A stretch of DNA of 64,000 bases, taken from positions 1,612,001 through 1,676,000 of the forward strand of contig JAWIIG010000038.1 of NCBI GenBank assembly GCA_033557465.1, given 5' to 3'. Source of the DNA: Ichthyophis bannanicus. Taxonomy: Eukaryota > Chordata > Amphibia > Gymnophiona > Ichthyophiidae. Within the stretch, counting starts at the first letter, position 1; the number at the start of each line of letters is the position of its first letter. The notes under the pieces are model-generated. The model had not been told where the DNA came from. It saw only the letters and a program-made list of their open reading frames with translations, and did not search any database. Made by a program: the position numbers and the translations under genes. Of this stretch, positions 52,367 to 63,353 are shown piece by piece.

Positions 52367-52554
52367 AATGAGGATCCCTGGCCCCGAAAACTTAAAGAAT
52401 TGCAACCACCAAATATATACAAAACTATGAATGGCCTCACCTACTGTACAAACACAGCAAAGCAAATAGCTTGTTTAGACTAAACTGTTGTTTTTAGAGT
52501 CAGATCAAAATGGTATCTTATCCCCAAATCATGACCAAAAATATTCCACTATAC
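52367..52554. other. Intron sequence next to the exon
   Basis: Ordinary AT-rich intron; nothing recognised. Confidence 0.5.
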
Positions 52555-52705
52555 CAAGAGCTGGATCTACTTTGGCTCTGCACTTGCTGAGTTCATGCTC
52601 CGTGGATCCACAGCGATAGCAAATTCCAGTCCCCATTTCCTGTCTTCTATGGGCCTCTGGGCAATCAGCGAGTCCATGACCAGGCTTGCGACAGTGGAAG
52701 CACAG
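52555..52705 (-). CDS. ZCCHC9: ZCCHC9 exon with first and second CCHC zinc knuckles
   Basis: On the minus strand the acceptor gtcattttag precedes a 151-bp exon followed by a donor gtatagtgg. The exon begins in frame with LCFHCRKPGHGLADC (knuckle 1, C-x2-C-x4-H-x4-C), then PEAHRRQEMGTGI, CYRCGSTEHELSKC (knuckle 2) and RAKVDPAL, and ends with one base of a Gly codon. The order and spacing match ZCCHC9, and the next exon at 40558-40650 continues it in phase. The upstream N-terminal exons are not visible up to 64000. The sequence is intact and conserved, in contrast to the decayed repeats around it, so this is a functional exon by appearance. Confidence 0.93.
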
Positions 52706-52868
52706 CTAAAATGACAAAGAAAGATGATATTACATTGCTTCACACAAATATAAAGAGGCAATGCAGGCTTCCGGTGTTGATTTGAGCAGCAGCAGGTGAG
52801 AGCCATTGTATTATAAAGCCTTTTTTTTTTTTGCATCGGAGTGCTTAATTTGGCAGTGAGCGAGGGCC

Positions 52869-53700
52869 TTGGGATACAGAAGGTGCTTTGGGGTGCGGCC
52901 TGAGAAATCTATCAAAGAACTCTATGCTGAAAAAGCCAGAAAGATGCCACCAGCAGGAAAGCACTCTGAACCTGTCATGGCAGCAGCAGAGGAACCCAGG
53001 GGTAAGACCAAGGACATGGGAATGACTGAGAGCAATATGACTGAGCTGCTCCGAGAGATTGCCCCTCTAAAATATAAATCATAGATACCATCTCTGCATG
53101 GTTTACGGAGTGTTTTGATACCCTTGTCAGCTGTGTATCTGAAGTTGAAGAGCGAATGGGGCAGCTGGAAGAACATGAGATGCAGACTACAAAAGAGGGG
53201 GACCGGCTCTGTAAAGTGGTCAAATTGTTGGAGGAAAAAGCAGAGGATTGTGAAAATCATGACTGCCAGCAGAATCTGCAAATTTTTGATGAACCTGAGG
53301 GAGCTGAACTGCCTGATGCTCAAGTGTTCATGCAGAGCTTCCTAGACTTGTGCTTTCCCTCCCAATTGGCCGTGCCCTCTTATGAGAAAAAAGCATGCAC
53401 ATAGGGAAATGCGGCTCCAGCTGGAGTTTGGGAAGCAGCTGCAGGCCCTCATCGTGTGCCTGTTGAGGTACATTGAGAAAGAGCATGTGATATTGGTGGT
53501 CCACAGAACTAAGACTGGAGTACAATAACTGGACGATTTCTATATTCCCTGATATTAGTGCTGAAACCATTCGGAAGCGCAAGACTCTCATGCTGAACCA
53601 AGACACACTGAATAAGCCCAGGCTCTGGGCCAGTATATGGTTGCTTGCCCGGTTAACAGCTGTTTACAAAGGCAAATGCTTTTTTCTCCGGTCACCAGAT
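52869..53700 (+). pseudogene. L1-like ORF1 remnant
   Basis: Frames in sequence encode a Lys/Glu-rich N-terminus (EKSIKELYAEKARKMPPAG), then a coiled-coil-like stretch (VSEVEERMGQLEEHEMQT, LLEEKAEDCENHDCQQNLQI). After further shifts come an RRM-like part (FLDLCFPSQLA) and a C-terminal segment (IEKEHVILVVHRTKTGVQ, DISAETIRKRKTLMLNQ). This matches the layout of L1/Tx1 ORF1 proteins, which are RNA chaperones of the element. Confidence 0.68.
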
Positions 53701-54288
53701 GAGTAGAGCAACTTTTGCAACGGGTGCGAGGGCACTCTAAGATTGGTGAGTGGTCGGCTAGTGAGGTATCTGACCTGGAGTAGAAGAGGAGCCCCAATGG
53801 AACTGAGACTGCAAAGACCAGGGCCGCAGCTTGTGCTGACCCCTGTGAACAGCGTTCCCCTGACCATCTGCCTAGCTCACCATTGAAAGCGACAAGCACT
53901 GATGACAACGATGCTGTGGAAGCTAATGTGACACAGAGCCCACAGTCAGAATATTTCTGGTGTTCTCTGACTTGAAAATTGCTGAGTTGGCTTCTTGCTA
54001 CCGGAGGATGGACGTCCCCTAGTTTTGTGGGGATGGGCTTAGCGTGGCTCAGACTGTTGGACTTCTTCATTATTTACTAGTGAACTCTAAGTTTGGGTTA
54101 GGTTGGGGTGGGAGAGGGCACTCTCCTTAAGAGATGAAGACAAATGTTTTGGAACTACTGATGGGGGTGCCCTGTCCCGGGGCTAGGCCCATTGCTCTCC
54201 CTCCTGCAGGACCCTCTTTGGAGGGGCCAGTGGGTTGCTTCAGTATAAAGGCCCCTCATGGTTTAGTACAGGGGATGCTGGACCAGCC

Positions 54289-54633
54289 TGTTTTATTTAT
54301 TTTATTTATTTATTTAGTATACATTTGTATACCGCTACTTCCAGCGATCAGCAGCGGTTTTGATTACAGATTGGAAATTGTCAAATCATGACAGGAAATT
54401 TTTGAGGTATAAACACATTGATTAGACAGGAAAGCACAGCACACAGAGAACTATTTTACAGGGAACATGGGCTATGGAGGGTTAAGTGGCTTGCCCAAGA
54501 CCACAAGGAGCACCTGTGGGACTAGAAACCCCAGTCCTTCCGGCCCAAGGTTGCTGTCCTCCAGTGGGATTTGAACCCCCGACCTTCCGGCCCGAAGTAC
54601 CTTGCCCCAACCACTAGGCCACTCCTCCACTCC
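54289..54633 (-). mobile_element. tRNA-derived SINE (minus) inside the L1-like LINE
   Basis: The left end is (TTTA)n, then gtataccgctacttccagcg and gcggttttgattaca. The middle has gggttaagtggcttgcccaa. The right end carries the tRNA-like head in reverse (B box ggttcaaatccc at about 54570, and agtggcctagtggttgggg at about 54606-54625). It is the same family as the copy at 42290. Confidence 0.85.
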
Positions 54634-54879
54634 ACATGTGTATGTGGCAATGGGAAAGCCTATGGAGTCTCTTATCAAAAGAGGATCTTTATTCATGTTT
54701 TATACATAGGTTTGTTGTGTGGCTGTGTGTGCAGTGTGTGAAGTGGATGAGGGGGGTTGTGGGGAAGAGGTTCCTTGGAGGGGGGGGGGGGGAGACCTAG
54801 GGGTAGGAATGGGTGGAACGAGCTGGATATGGCTTTATTTCCTGGTGTTCTCCCATACTGTGCATCCCTCTCACATTCA

Positions 54880-55200
54880 CCTATGGCACTTAAATTAGCT
54901 ACCCTCAATATGGGGGGGGGGGGGGGAGTCAATAGCCCGATTAAGTGGAAAAGGGTGCTCACCTACCTTCAAAGGGAGCTAGTGGATATCGCCCTCCTGC
55001 AGGAGGTGAGGTTGGCCCCATCAGAAGTGGCCAAGCTGCAGACAGGACACTGGGATCAGGTCTATTTCTCTGCCTACAATTCTAAGTGGAGGGTGGCTAT
55101 CTTGGTGAGCAAGTGTACTCCTTTTGTGCTCTATGAGTCCGGGGGAGACATGCGGGTGAGAGGTGGAGATTTCGTGGGTGGAGCAGGTCCAGATCTTGTC
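54880..55200 (+). pseudogene. L1-like ORF2 endonuclease domain
   Basis: MALKLATLNMGG opens the APE-type endonuclease. It is followed by an expanded G run, then SPIKWKRVLTYLQRELVDI, ALLQEVRLAPSEVAKLQTG (the catalytic Glu of the usual LLQET) and VAILVSKCTPFVLYESGGDM. The frame breaks soon after. A reading frame upstream (from 54757) is chance extension. Confidence 0.8.
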
Positions 55201-55639
55201 CCCCCTGGTTAGTTGCTGGGTAGGGGCAAGTGGTACGTGCCAGTGGATACCAAGAAAAAGGGGGAGCAGGACCTGATGGGAGGACTTTCTTGCTTGTAAT
55301 GATGCAGAAGGTATTTCCATAGGTCTGCTTTGGGAATCCAGTAAGGCTTATATGAGGGGGCAGCTGTGCAGCTAGCATTGCGGCAGGAAGTGGTGGAGCA
55401 CAGCTGGAACTGCTACAAGGGAAGCACAAGTGAACGGGGTGGGGGGGTCAGAAAGTTTATCTTTGGTTGCTGGAGGTGCTCCGACAGACTGAGGCGATTG
55501 AGGTTGAGTGGATAGAGTTTCTTCTCTGGCTTACTAGGCGTAAATGTTTGGAGCAGGGGGGATGAGCGGGGGAAGTTATTGGCCTGGCAGCTTCAGAGAA
55601 AGAGCAAGCCAACTTGTCAGGGAGGTCTAGGATTTAGAC

Positions 55640-57000
55640 TGGACCCTGCAATGCGATCATGCTGGTATTACCCTCTGAATGTGTTACCCCTACGGAGGGC
55701 CCGTCGACCTTTCTGGAGAGATTGGCGCTTCCAGCCGAGTCTGTCCAACAGTGGGAGCTGTTGAACCGTGACATCACTCAGGCTGAGGTTGAACTTGCAA
55801 TTGGCACTCTTGTCTTGGGGAAGGCGATGGGGACAAATGGCTTCCCTATTGAATGGTATAAAGGAATAAAGAAGTCCTTGGCGTTGGTTCTGCACAAGGT
55901 CTTCATGAGGTCCTGCAGACAGGGTGGTTGCCCCCAGTCATGTATGAAGCTGAGATCTCCTTGATTCTGAAAGAGGGTAGGTCACCCCTGGAATGTGGAA
56001 ATTACTGGTCAATTTCGTTCCTGGACAGTGATGTACAAATCTTCGCTCAGGTTCTAGCCACCCAGCTCGATGGTGTTGTATCTGTCATTATCCACCCTGA
56101 TCAAACTAGTTTCGTTAGGGGCTGGCAGATCTATGATAATGTTCGGCGTCTTCTAAATGTTATCATGACTGTGTGCCGGGAAGGTAAGAAAGCGTGGTAG
56201 GTGTCCTTAGACAGTGAGAAAGCTTTTGATCGTGTGGAATGGGAGTACCTCTTTGCGGTTATGGCACATTTTGGGTTAGGGTAACGCTTTATAGGTTGGG
56301 TTCAGGCCCTCTACGTGGCTCCTACTGCCAGAATGGTGGTTAATGGAATGTGGTGGGAGGGATTTTGGCTCTAACGTGTGCCCCCTTTCGCCACTGCTTT
56401 TTGCCTTAGCGATTGAGCCCCTTGCCTGTCTGCTATGGGTAGCACCCAATATAAAGCCCATTATCTAGCACACAATACAACACACACTCAATTTCACCCT
56501 CACTGCATGTATAACACACTCACTTTACCCGATTGTTTGCTGTGATACCACCTTGATTATTAAGATAAATAAGGCGGTTTAGAAATACTGTTAAATAAAT
56601 AAAATTTTGGTACCGGGCACGTCCCATTAGGTCTCCTTATATGCAGACAACACTTTGGTCTTTATGGAGGAAACGAAGACCTCCCTTCGGGGCCTTCTTC
56701 ATGTGCTTGGAGAGTTCTCCTGGGACTCAGGCTTTAAGGTTAATTTAGACAAGATTGATATTATGCCTTTGGATGGAATGGCAGTCTCTCTTCCACAGGG
56801 ATGCACCTTTCGGGTGTCTGCAGTTCATATCAGATATCTTGGGTTTAAGGTGTTTTCCTGTATTTAATGATCTTTTTAAACTTAACTATGCCGCCCTAGT
56901 ATCCGCAGTGGGGGAGGAATGTGTGCACTGGGAAGGTCTCACTATGGGCAGGATGAGCTGAGTTGCCACCCTGAAGATAACAGTGGTGCCTAAGTTGGTG
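55640..57000 (+). pseudogene. L1-like ORF2 reverse transcriptase
   Basis: Blocks in changing frames are AEVELAIGTLVLGKAMGTNG followed by FPIEWYKGIK, then PVMYEAEISLILKEGRSPLE. NYWSISFLDSDVQIFAQVLA, IIHPDQTSFVRGWQIYDNVR and VSLDSEKAFDRVEWEYL (motif A Asp present) follow. After the short insert come SLYADNTLVFMEE (motif C YADN, with the second Asp lost) and FSWDSGFKVNLDKIDIMPL. It matches the L1/Tx1 branch rather than CR1/L2. Confidence 0.82.
56447..56603 (+). repeat. Short tailed insert in the L1-like RT
   Basis: Sequence from acccaatataaagcccatta to ataaggcggtttagaaatac ends in a ttaaataaataaaa tail and interrupts the RT frame. It has the tail type of the local SINE/LINE 3' ends but no tRNA head. 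Confidence 0.6.
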
Positions 57001-57634
57001 TTATCTGTTTTCCCAGTTGCCTATTCGTGTCTCTCCTGCCTTTTTTAGGAAGCTGGAGGATAAACTCATTAAGTTTATATGGGGAAAGCCTAAGGCACGG
57101 ATTGGATGGAGATGCCTAGTGCCCTCGGAAAGGAGGTGAGGGGCTGCCCTAGTCTACTTCTGTATTATAAAAGTGCCAGTACTGCGTGGGCTGCATTATT
57201 ACGTTTGGTCACTGGACACCCAATGGGCTTTGATGGAATGTAGATGAGCCACACACTGTGTTTGATGGGATGGAGTGGGTGGCAGGGCATGTCTTCCTGG
57301 ATCCCTTGCTCCAGGTACAGTCTCAAGTGAGCCGGAAAGAGGGGATGGTGAACTCCTTACTTCCTCAGGCCCAGTTGTCAGATTATTCCCCTTTTGGTGG
57401 CCCATCCTTTGCAGAACTGCGTTGGGAGTAGAAGTCTAATGGGATCTTATGCTTTAAGGATCTGATTAAGAATGGGTCATGCATGAGCTTAGAGCAGCTG
57501 AATCGTAAAGGGGGCACCTGAGTTCCATTCTTTCAGTACTTCCAATTGTGCTATTTCATTATGAGGGTAGAGCATCGGGCTCAGTTGACCCAGGTATCCA
57601 CAACAGTGGAGCGGGTTCTATTTCATAATATGAG

Positions 57635-58505
57635 TGTGACAGGGTGTATGACCCATCACTGCCAGAGTCCTGGGGGACATCAGCCAGTCCCTGCTCTAGG
57701 GGTATGCGCCAATCTAGGAGGGGCAGATGAGTGGCAGATGAGGACACCCAGGGGCTGAGAAAGGGACTGAACTCCTGCTTGCTCCCTGGCCAGGAGACAT
57801 AGGATTCCCTGACAACATGTGGGGTAAGAGGGAGGTGGAAAGGGAGGCAAGAGACTTGGCCCAGACCCCCATGGAAACAGACCCCTTTAGGAAGGATCGA
57901 GGGGACCCCCATCGGGAGGAAGAGATGGAGCTGGGAAATGAGCAACAGCTAGTCCCTGAAGAAACACCCATGGTCATTCAGCCGGGGGATAATCTGCCAG
58001 ACTATGTGGGAGGTGGCAGGGCATCCAGGTAATTCCACACTTGGGACGCACCCCGGCTGAATCAGACACTTACAAGGGGGGGAATATTGTGATATTGGAC
58101 ATGTATGTTTGTATAAACTGAAGGACGTTGGGAAGGCATCATTTGCATTTCTGACCTAGTTTGCATAGTATTCACACTGTGGGTTGATACAAAGGACCCT
58201 GGTGAGGATTATTTTGGACCCGGGGGAGGGGGGGGAGGAGACAGCTACCCAGAAGGGGGTGGCAGACCCCAGCATGGGAAGGGATCCCACTAAATGTGGG
58301 CTTAGGGTGAGTGATCCAACAGTGCCAAATGTACATGGGAACCCCAGAGATAGACCTCCCTGCTAAGGGGAAAGCCATAAAGGGTGGTTCCTGGACTCTT
58401 TTTAGAGAGCAAACTAAGCCAGGAGGACCACTGGAAGAACCTGAAAGGACTACCAGACATCGGCCTGCTGGACAATACTGGACTGAACCCAAGACAGAGC
58501 AACAA
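57635..58505 (+). repeat. 5' LTR of the Gmr1-like element
   Basis: It begins TGTGACAGGGTG and the first approximately 620 bp align with 63354-64000: ccagtccctgctctaggggt, acttggcccagacccccatg, gagcaacagctagtccctga, tgatattggacatgtatgtt. The right boundary is set by the candidate primer-binding site at 58508 and is approximate. Confidence 0.82.
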
Positions 58506-58507
58506 AT

Positions 58508-58526
58508 GGTGACAGTGGTAGGATCT
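58508..58526 (+). promoter_or_regulatory. Candidate primer-binding site
   Basis: tggtgacagtggtaggatc directly follows the presumed LTR end. TGG at its start fits pairing with a tRNA CCA end. The tRNA was not identified. Confidence 0.5.
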
Positions 58527-58758
58527 CCAAAGCATGAGGTGCAGAACTGCTGATCTTGTGAGGAACAAATGAGCAGGATCCAAAGGAGGAACCCATTCCA
58601 GCGAGAACAATGGACTAACATTGCTGAGACCCGTCTGCCCAGAAGGTACAAGTATCTAGGGCACGGGACGGGGTAGGACAATTGGTCCAAGTAAAGGCAG
58701 AGTGGGTGTACTCTCCTAAAGACCTGCACTTGGGTTGTTTCTCTGTTTGCTTTATAGC

Positions 58759-60090
58759 CATGGCTTCGGAGAAATTGGTTCATTGGATGATGGAGCAGAC
58801 TGGGCTCCAGTACGAGGCGATGGATTAGAGAATCGTCCAGATCCAGGAAAGATAAGCACAACTTAACCAGCCACTCTTCCAGCTACTGAAGGTACAAACT
58901 CAGGACTTAAGAAACTCACCAACAGGATGATTGTTTTGGCAAGGACACTGAAATCGGAGGTGGACCCAATTGAGGGGATGTGTTGCAATGGGCGGACTGG
59001 ACCTGGACCCTCACCTTAGACAAAATTGGTCCTGAGGACAATCCCGAAGCATACATTCTGACATTTGAAACGGTGGCTATAGCAGTTTGTTGGCTCTTGG
59101 ACCAGTGGGCTGTGCTTACTTATGGGGAAAGCCCAGATGGCCTATCGGTCCCTAAACAATATTCAAGCAGTGGACTATTACGAGGTGAAAGCGGCTATCC
59201 AGGACCAGTTGGGGCCAATGTTCCCTCTAATTTTCTGTAGGCTGTGTACGCATAAAATATCAGCTGTGTGCAGCTTTTGAAGGAAGGTCAAATTTTTGTG
59301 CGCCACGTAACGACACTCGGAGTTATATACTTTAAAATTTGACTACACGTCAGAATACAGTATGTACACCACATTGATTTTAATCAAATTAAATGAAAAT
59401 AGACGATTACTAAATGAAGTGGGAAATTTCTAGTAATTACAATCATAACTTTTAAATTTTAAGACGTCTGTGTTGTTTTCTATCAGAATCAGAGCCGTAA
59501 TTTTTGTGCACTCTCTTGTAAAGTATGTGCGCTCGCTCGGTGAGGTGTGTGCGTGCGCACAGCTTAGAGAGAACAGTGGTTGGGGCTATCCCCAGAGAAA
59601 TACTGAAAGCAGTTTTGAGCCACAGACTTTCGCCCAGGAAAAAGGCCTAGGGCCGAAGCCCACAGATAAACAGATTTGCCCACCAGGTGGCTGGAACTCG
59701 ATAAGAACTCTGGACTTGTCATAATAAGGAAGATGGTGCTAGCACTATTTCTCTGTATTTCACCAAGGGAAGTATGGACATGGGTAATTAGGCAGGGGCC
59801 CATGTTCATAACAGAGGCAGAAGGCCTTGCCAAGAACTTTCTTGATGCTGAATCCCAAGGACCCAGGGTCCCCAGGGAAGGGAGAAGAAGGGAGAAAGGA
59901 GATACCCCAGAGGATTCCTGTAGGAAAGGGACCCCCTAGGCGAAAGGGAAGTTGGGATAACCCTAAGGACCCCACAGGGAAGAAAACCACTCAGGAGTCC
60001 TAAAGGGGGTCACAATGCTTTTTGTGGGGGGAGTCAAGCCATTTCCAACAGGAGTGTCCAAAAGGGGAATGTTCCTTCTCTGGTGTAGGA
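58759..60090 (+). pseudogene. Gag remnant of the Gmr1-like element
   Basis: A plausible start is ATG 58760 (MASEKLVHWMMEQTGLQYEA), followed by stops. Later fragments lie in other frames, and an unrelated AT-rich stretch (about 59220-59560) appears inserted. The 3' end has a CCHC-like knuckle remnant before the protease (CFLWGESSHFQQEC near 60020, with the first Cys pair degraded). The gag call rests on position between LTR and protease plus this knuckle. Confidence 0.6.
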
Positions 60091-60411
60091 TTCATGGGGG
60101 ACCCAGGAAGCTGGTATGGACCCCATAAAAGAGAGATCCTGATTGGTGGAATGGACCTGGAAGCTCTCATAGACACTGGGAGTAATCAGTCTCTGATGTC
60201 TCGAGATGTGGCCCAGAGCCTAGGGGTCAATAAGAGGCAAGGTAGATACCTGGGCCCTATACGCATGAGGTGTTTCCATGAGGACATACAGAATGACCTT
60301 GCTTATGAGATAAAAATCACCTGGGATAACAAACTACTAGGAATGGCCATTGTTAAGGGGCTCCCAATGCCATTAATCCTAGGCTGGGATTGGGAGGGGT
60401 TATTAGACTAA
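60022..60411 (+). pseudogene. Retroviral-type aspartic protease of the Gmr1-like element
   Basis: The open frame has the knuckle remnant at its start, then ILIGGMDLEALIDTGSNQSL with the catalytic Asp in DTG. Then come RDVAQSLGVNK and the C-terminal GLPMPLILGWDWEGLLD (the ILG-x-D/W motif of gypsy proteases). A stop ends it at 60411. The DTG triad and flap-side order look intact, but the surrounding frames are broken. Confidence 0.78.
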
Positions 60412-60598
60412 CCAGCTTCTGCTCTGCTTTAGCAGCCACCCGTTCCCGAGGTTGCATCCCGGAGGAAATGTCTGTCCCCAGTCTCGGGGCATTATTCCCA
60501 TTTACAACCCCAGACAGAGAGAAAGACTAGAAAAAGCAGGGCTAAGCAGAGGGCAGAGAAGTAGAAAGGGTTGATTCCTTCAGGAGTCGTCGAGGCTC

Positions 60599-61825
60599 TT
60601 GGAGAGAAGATGCTCTCCAAGTTCAATAATTTTTCTGAAGGACAAGCAAAAGACTCATCCTTGCAGGAAGCCTAGGGTAAGGCAAAAGGAGCAGGCTCTA
60701 AGAAGGGTAAGGACAATTATCCTCTCTTTAGGAAGAGGAATAACTTCTTATATAGGACTACATTCCAGAAAGAGAAAGGAGAGCAAGCCCAGCTCATGGT
60801 GCCCCAGGTATTCTGGGAGGCAGGGGGTTATTGCACGTCTTAAACAGTTCTTCTGGCCTAATCTATATCAGGAGGTGACTACATTTTGGCAGGCATGCCC
60901 CATGTGCCAACGAAAAAATAAGAACCAGCACAGGAAAGCTCCCCTGATTCTGATCCCAGGGATCGAACAACCCCTGGATCGAATGGCCATGGACATTGTG
61001 GTTCCTTTAAATAGGAGCATGGCAGGTTACCAGTACCTCTTAGTACTTGTTGAATATGCCACCCACTATCTGTGGGCAATTCCCCTGCGGAAAGTTACTG
61101 CAAGTCAGATAATATGGGAACTGTTAAAATTTTCTGTGAGGAAAGCTTTCCCAGAGAACTTTTGACAGATCGGGGCACTAATTTTTTGTCCAGAAAGATA
61201 GAGGCAGTCTTGGCATTATTTGGCATCAGGCATGTTAAGACCGCCACCTATGACCCACAAACGGACGGCCTCATCGAGCAGTTTAACCAGACCCTGATAC
61301 AAATGATTAGAAAAAGTATAGGCGATAACAGTCAGACATAGGAGCAAGTGATCTCATTTATCCTGTTTGCATATAGGGAAGTTCCCCAAGCTACATAGGA
61401 GTTTTCCCCCATTTGAGCTTTTAATGAGGAGACAAGCCAGGAGACTCTTGGATGTGGTACAGGAAACCTGGGTAGGAATGGAAAAAGGGTTAGAGCCTGT
61501 AACTGAACAGGTTACCCAGTTGAAAACCAAGTTAAGAACCTTCTCCCGGTGGGCTAACGAATATTTGAGGAAAAAACAAAAGAAGCAAAAAATCTATTAT
61601 GACAAGCAGGCACGGGAGAGAAGTGTTAACCCAGGAGACCTGGTATTAGTTATGCTGACCACTTCCAATAATAAGCTACTAGCCCAGTGTAGAGGCCCCT
61701 TTAGGGTGTGCCAGAAACTGAGGCCTGAAGATTATGAAGTGGAACAGCAAAAAGGCAAAGTGCAGACCTTCCACATCAATTTGCTTAAACCCTGGGTGTG
61801 TTGGGAGGGGCTAGAGTGCAAGTAA
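60599..61825 (+). pseudogene. Integrase of the Gmr1-like element, three frames
   Basis: Frame 60599-61165 ends with the zinc-binding side (RLKQFFWPNLYQEVTTFW, CPMCQRKN) and the first catalytic Asp in RMAMDIVVPLNRS. The following frame (61072-61341) holds LLTDRGTNFLSRKIEAVLAL (second Asp) and TYDPQTDGLIEQFNQTL (catalytic Glu in GLIEQFN). Frame 61367-61825 has the C-terminal part with NPGDLVLVMLTTSNNKLL and the GPFRVCQKLRPEDYEVEQQ block (GPY/F type), ending FHINLLKPWV. D, D and E are all present, but two frame breaks and a TAG near 61340 remove function. Confidence 0.84.
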
Positions 61826-61904
61826 TTGAAGAGGAGGATGACCTGGGTCCTGAGATTCCTCAGACAAAAGACCCCACAGAGGTCTCAATAGAAGTGAGTT
61901 GACG

Positions 61905-62690
61905 AGAGACCAGAAGAGACAGGTGAAGCACCTGCTAGTCCAGTTCCCAGACATGTTTTTATCACTGCCTGGGAGAACCCATCTCGGAACTCACAGAATT
62001 ATCACCTGGGATGGCGAAATCGTAAGGCAACGGCCATACCGCATTCCCTAGGCCAAACAAAAGGAGATTGAAAAAGAGGTAGAGGATATGCTGTATTTAG
62101 GAGTCATCAAAGAATCCAACAGTGAAGGAGCCCGATAGTCCAAGTGCCCAAACCAGACGGAACCACTAGGTTTTGTATTGATTTTCAGCAAGTGAATGCC
62201 ATCTCAATTTTTGATGCCTACCCCATGTCCAGGAGCTGGTAGAGCAGTTGGGAGTTAATACATATATTTCAACCCTTGACCTAACAAAAGGATACTGGCA
62301 AATTACCCTGGAACAGTCCTCTAGGGAGAAAACAGCTTTTCAAACATCTCAGGGCTATACCAGTTTACTGTCCTCCTTTTTGGCTTGCATGAGGCGCCAG
62401 CTACATTCCAGCGTATTATCAATAAGGTATTCAAACCACATCTAGGGTACGCAGGGGCCTACCTTGACAATGTGGTCATTTATTCCAAGACAGGAGGAAC
62501 ATCTAATCCACCTGCATAAGGTGTGCAAGTCATTAAGGTGGGCTGGGTTGACAGCTAACCCTAAGAAATGCCAGTTGACAAACTGTGAGGTACAGTACTT
62601 AAGCCACCGAGTAGCAAATGGGGTAGTGCAACCTGTGCTTAGCAAAGTACAGGCAATTCAAGGGTAGACTCTGCCAAAAACCAAAAAGCA
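61905..62690 (+). pseudogene. Ty3/gypsy-type reverse transcriptase of the Gmr1-like element
   Basis: Fragments across frames are VKHLLVQFPDMFLSLPGRTH, GEIVRQRPYRIP, EIEKEVEDMLYLGVIKESNS, STLDLTKGYWQITLEQSSRE (motif A Asp in LDLTKGYWQI), FQRIINKVFKPHLGYAGAYL followed by DNVVIYSK (motif C YLDN instead of YLDD), and NPKKCQLTNCEVQYLSHRV. The blocks are gypsy-type. It lies downstream of integrase. Confidence 0.85.
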
Positions 62691-62725
62691 AGTTAGAGCA
62701 TTTTTAGGCCTAGTGGGCTATTACT

Positions 62726-62801
62726 GAAGGTTCATTCCCCACACTGCGGAACTGGTCTGCTGAAAGGTTCATTCCCCACACTGCGGAACTGATCTGCTGA
62801 A
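62726..62801 (+). repeat. Tandem 37-bp duplication in the RT-RNase H linker
   Basis: aggttcattccccacactgc followed by ggaactg(g/a)tctgctgaa occurs twice in a row, with one difference. It lies at the end of RT and shifts the register. Confidence 0.85.
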
Positions 62802-62829
62802 AAATAAATTCCCTAACCAGGTACATTGG

Positions 62830-63292
62830 GGTACACGGGAAGAGGCCTTTGTTAACCTTAAGCAGGCCTGTGTAAAAGGACAGGTGTTAAGAAATATAGA
62901 TTTCAAAGAGCCATTTGTGTTACAAATGGACACATCTGGGGTAGGTTTGGGAGCCGTATTAAGCCAAAACATGGCTGGTGAAGAACACCTGGTCATGTAC
63001 TTTACTTGGAAGCTAGGGGAGGCAGAGACTAGGTATTCAATCATGGCGAAGAAGTGCCTTGAGGTCAAGCGGGCTGTAGATGCCTTAAAGATACTATTTG
63101 CTAGGCAGGCATTTCACCCTTGTAACCGACAATGCAGCCCTAAGGTGGCTACATTCTATGAAAAGCACCAATGCCCACTTGACCCGATGGTACATGGCCT
63201 TACAGGCCTATGACTTTGAAGTCCAACACCAGGCTGGGAAAGCCCATACAAATGCGGATTTCCTGTCCCGGGAGGGCAAAGGACCCCCCTGA
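62830..63292 (+). pseudogene. Gypsy-type RNase H of the Gmr1-like element
   Basis: Frames encode NIDFKEPFVLQMDTSGVGLG (catalytic Asp), AVLSQNMAGEEHLVMYFTWK, RYSIMAKKCLEVKRAVDALK (catalytic Glu side). After a shift they give GRHFTLVTDNAALRWLHSMK (TDN Asp) and VQHQAGKAHTNADFLSREG with the final Asp. The stop at 63290-63292 ends pol, and a short non-coding stretch leads to the polypurine tract. Confidence 0.85.
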
Positions 63293-63337
63293 ATGGGTTG
63301 ACCCCATTACACTCCAACCCAAAAAGTCTCCACCGAG

Positions 63338-63353
63338 GGGGAGGGGCGGTATG
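63338..63353 (+). promoter_or_regulatory. Polypurine tract before the 3' LTR
   Basis: gagggggaggggcggta directly precedes TGTGAC of the right LTR, the expected position for plus-strand priming. Confidence 0.75.

Larger units (their letters stand above)
52850..57634 (+). mobile_element. L1-like LINE (L1/Tx1 group), decayed
   Basis: The plus-strand element has ORF1 remnants (52869-53700), ORF2 endonuclease (54880-55200), RT (55640-57000) and C-terminal parts (to about 57625). A minus-strand SINE (54289-54633) and a short tailed insert (56447-56603) interrupt it. The gypsy-type LTR at 57635 truncates its 3' end. Stops and shifts are numerous. Confidence 0.82.

Noticed and set aside
52555..52705. 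Zinc knuckles as part of a retroelement Gag
   Set aside because: Perfect splice sites, compatible phases with two further distant exons and conserved spacing of four knuckles match the cellular ZCCHC9 gene. No Gag context is found next to any of the exons.
58073..58090. acaaggggggaatat as the polypurine tract with the LTR starting at tgtgatattgg
   Set aside because: The same sequence lies inside both repeats, and a clearer polypurine tract (63338-63353) directly precedes TGTGAC at the start of the repeated block. The earlier boundary fits both copies better.
60022..60411. Independent cellular aspartic protease gene
   Set aside because: DTG and ILGWDW motifs, lack of introns and position between gag and integrase of an LTR element identify it as retrotransposon protease.
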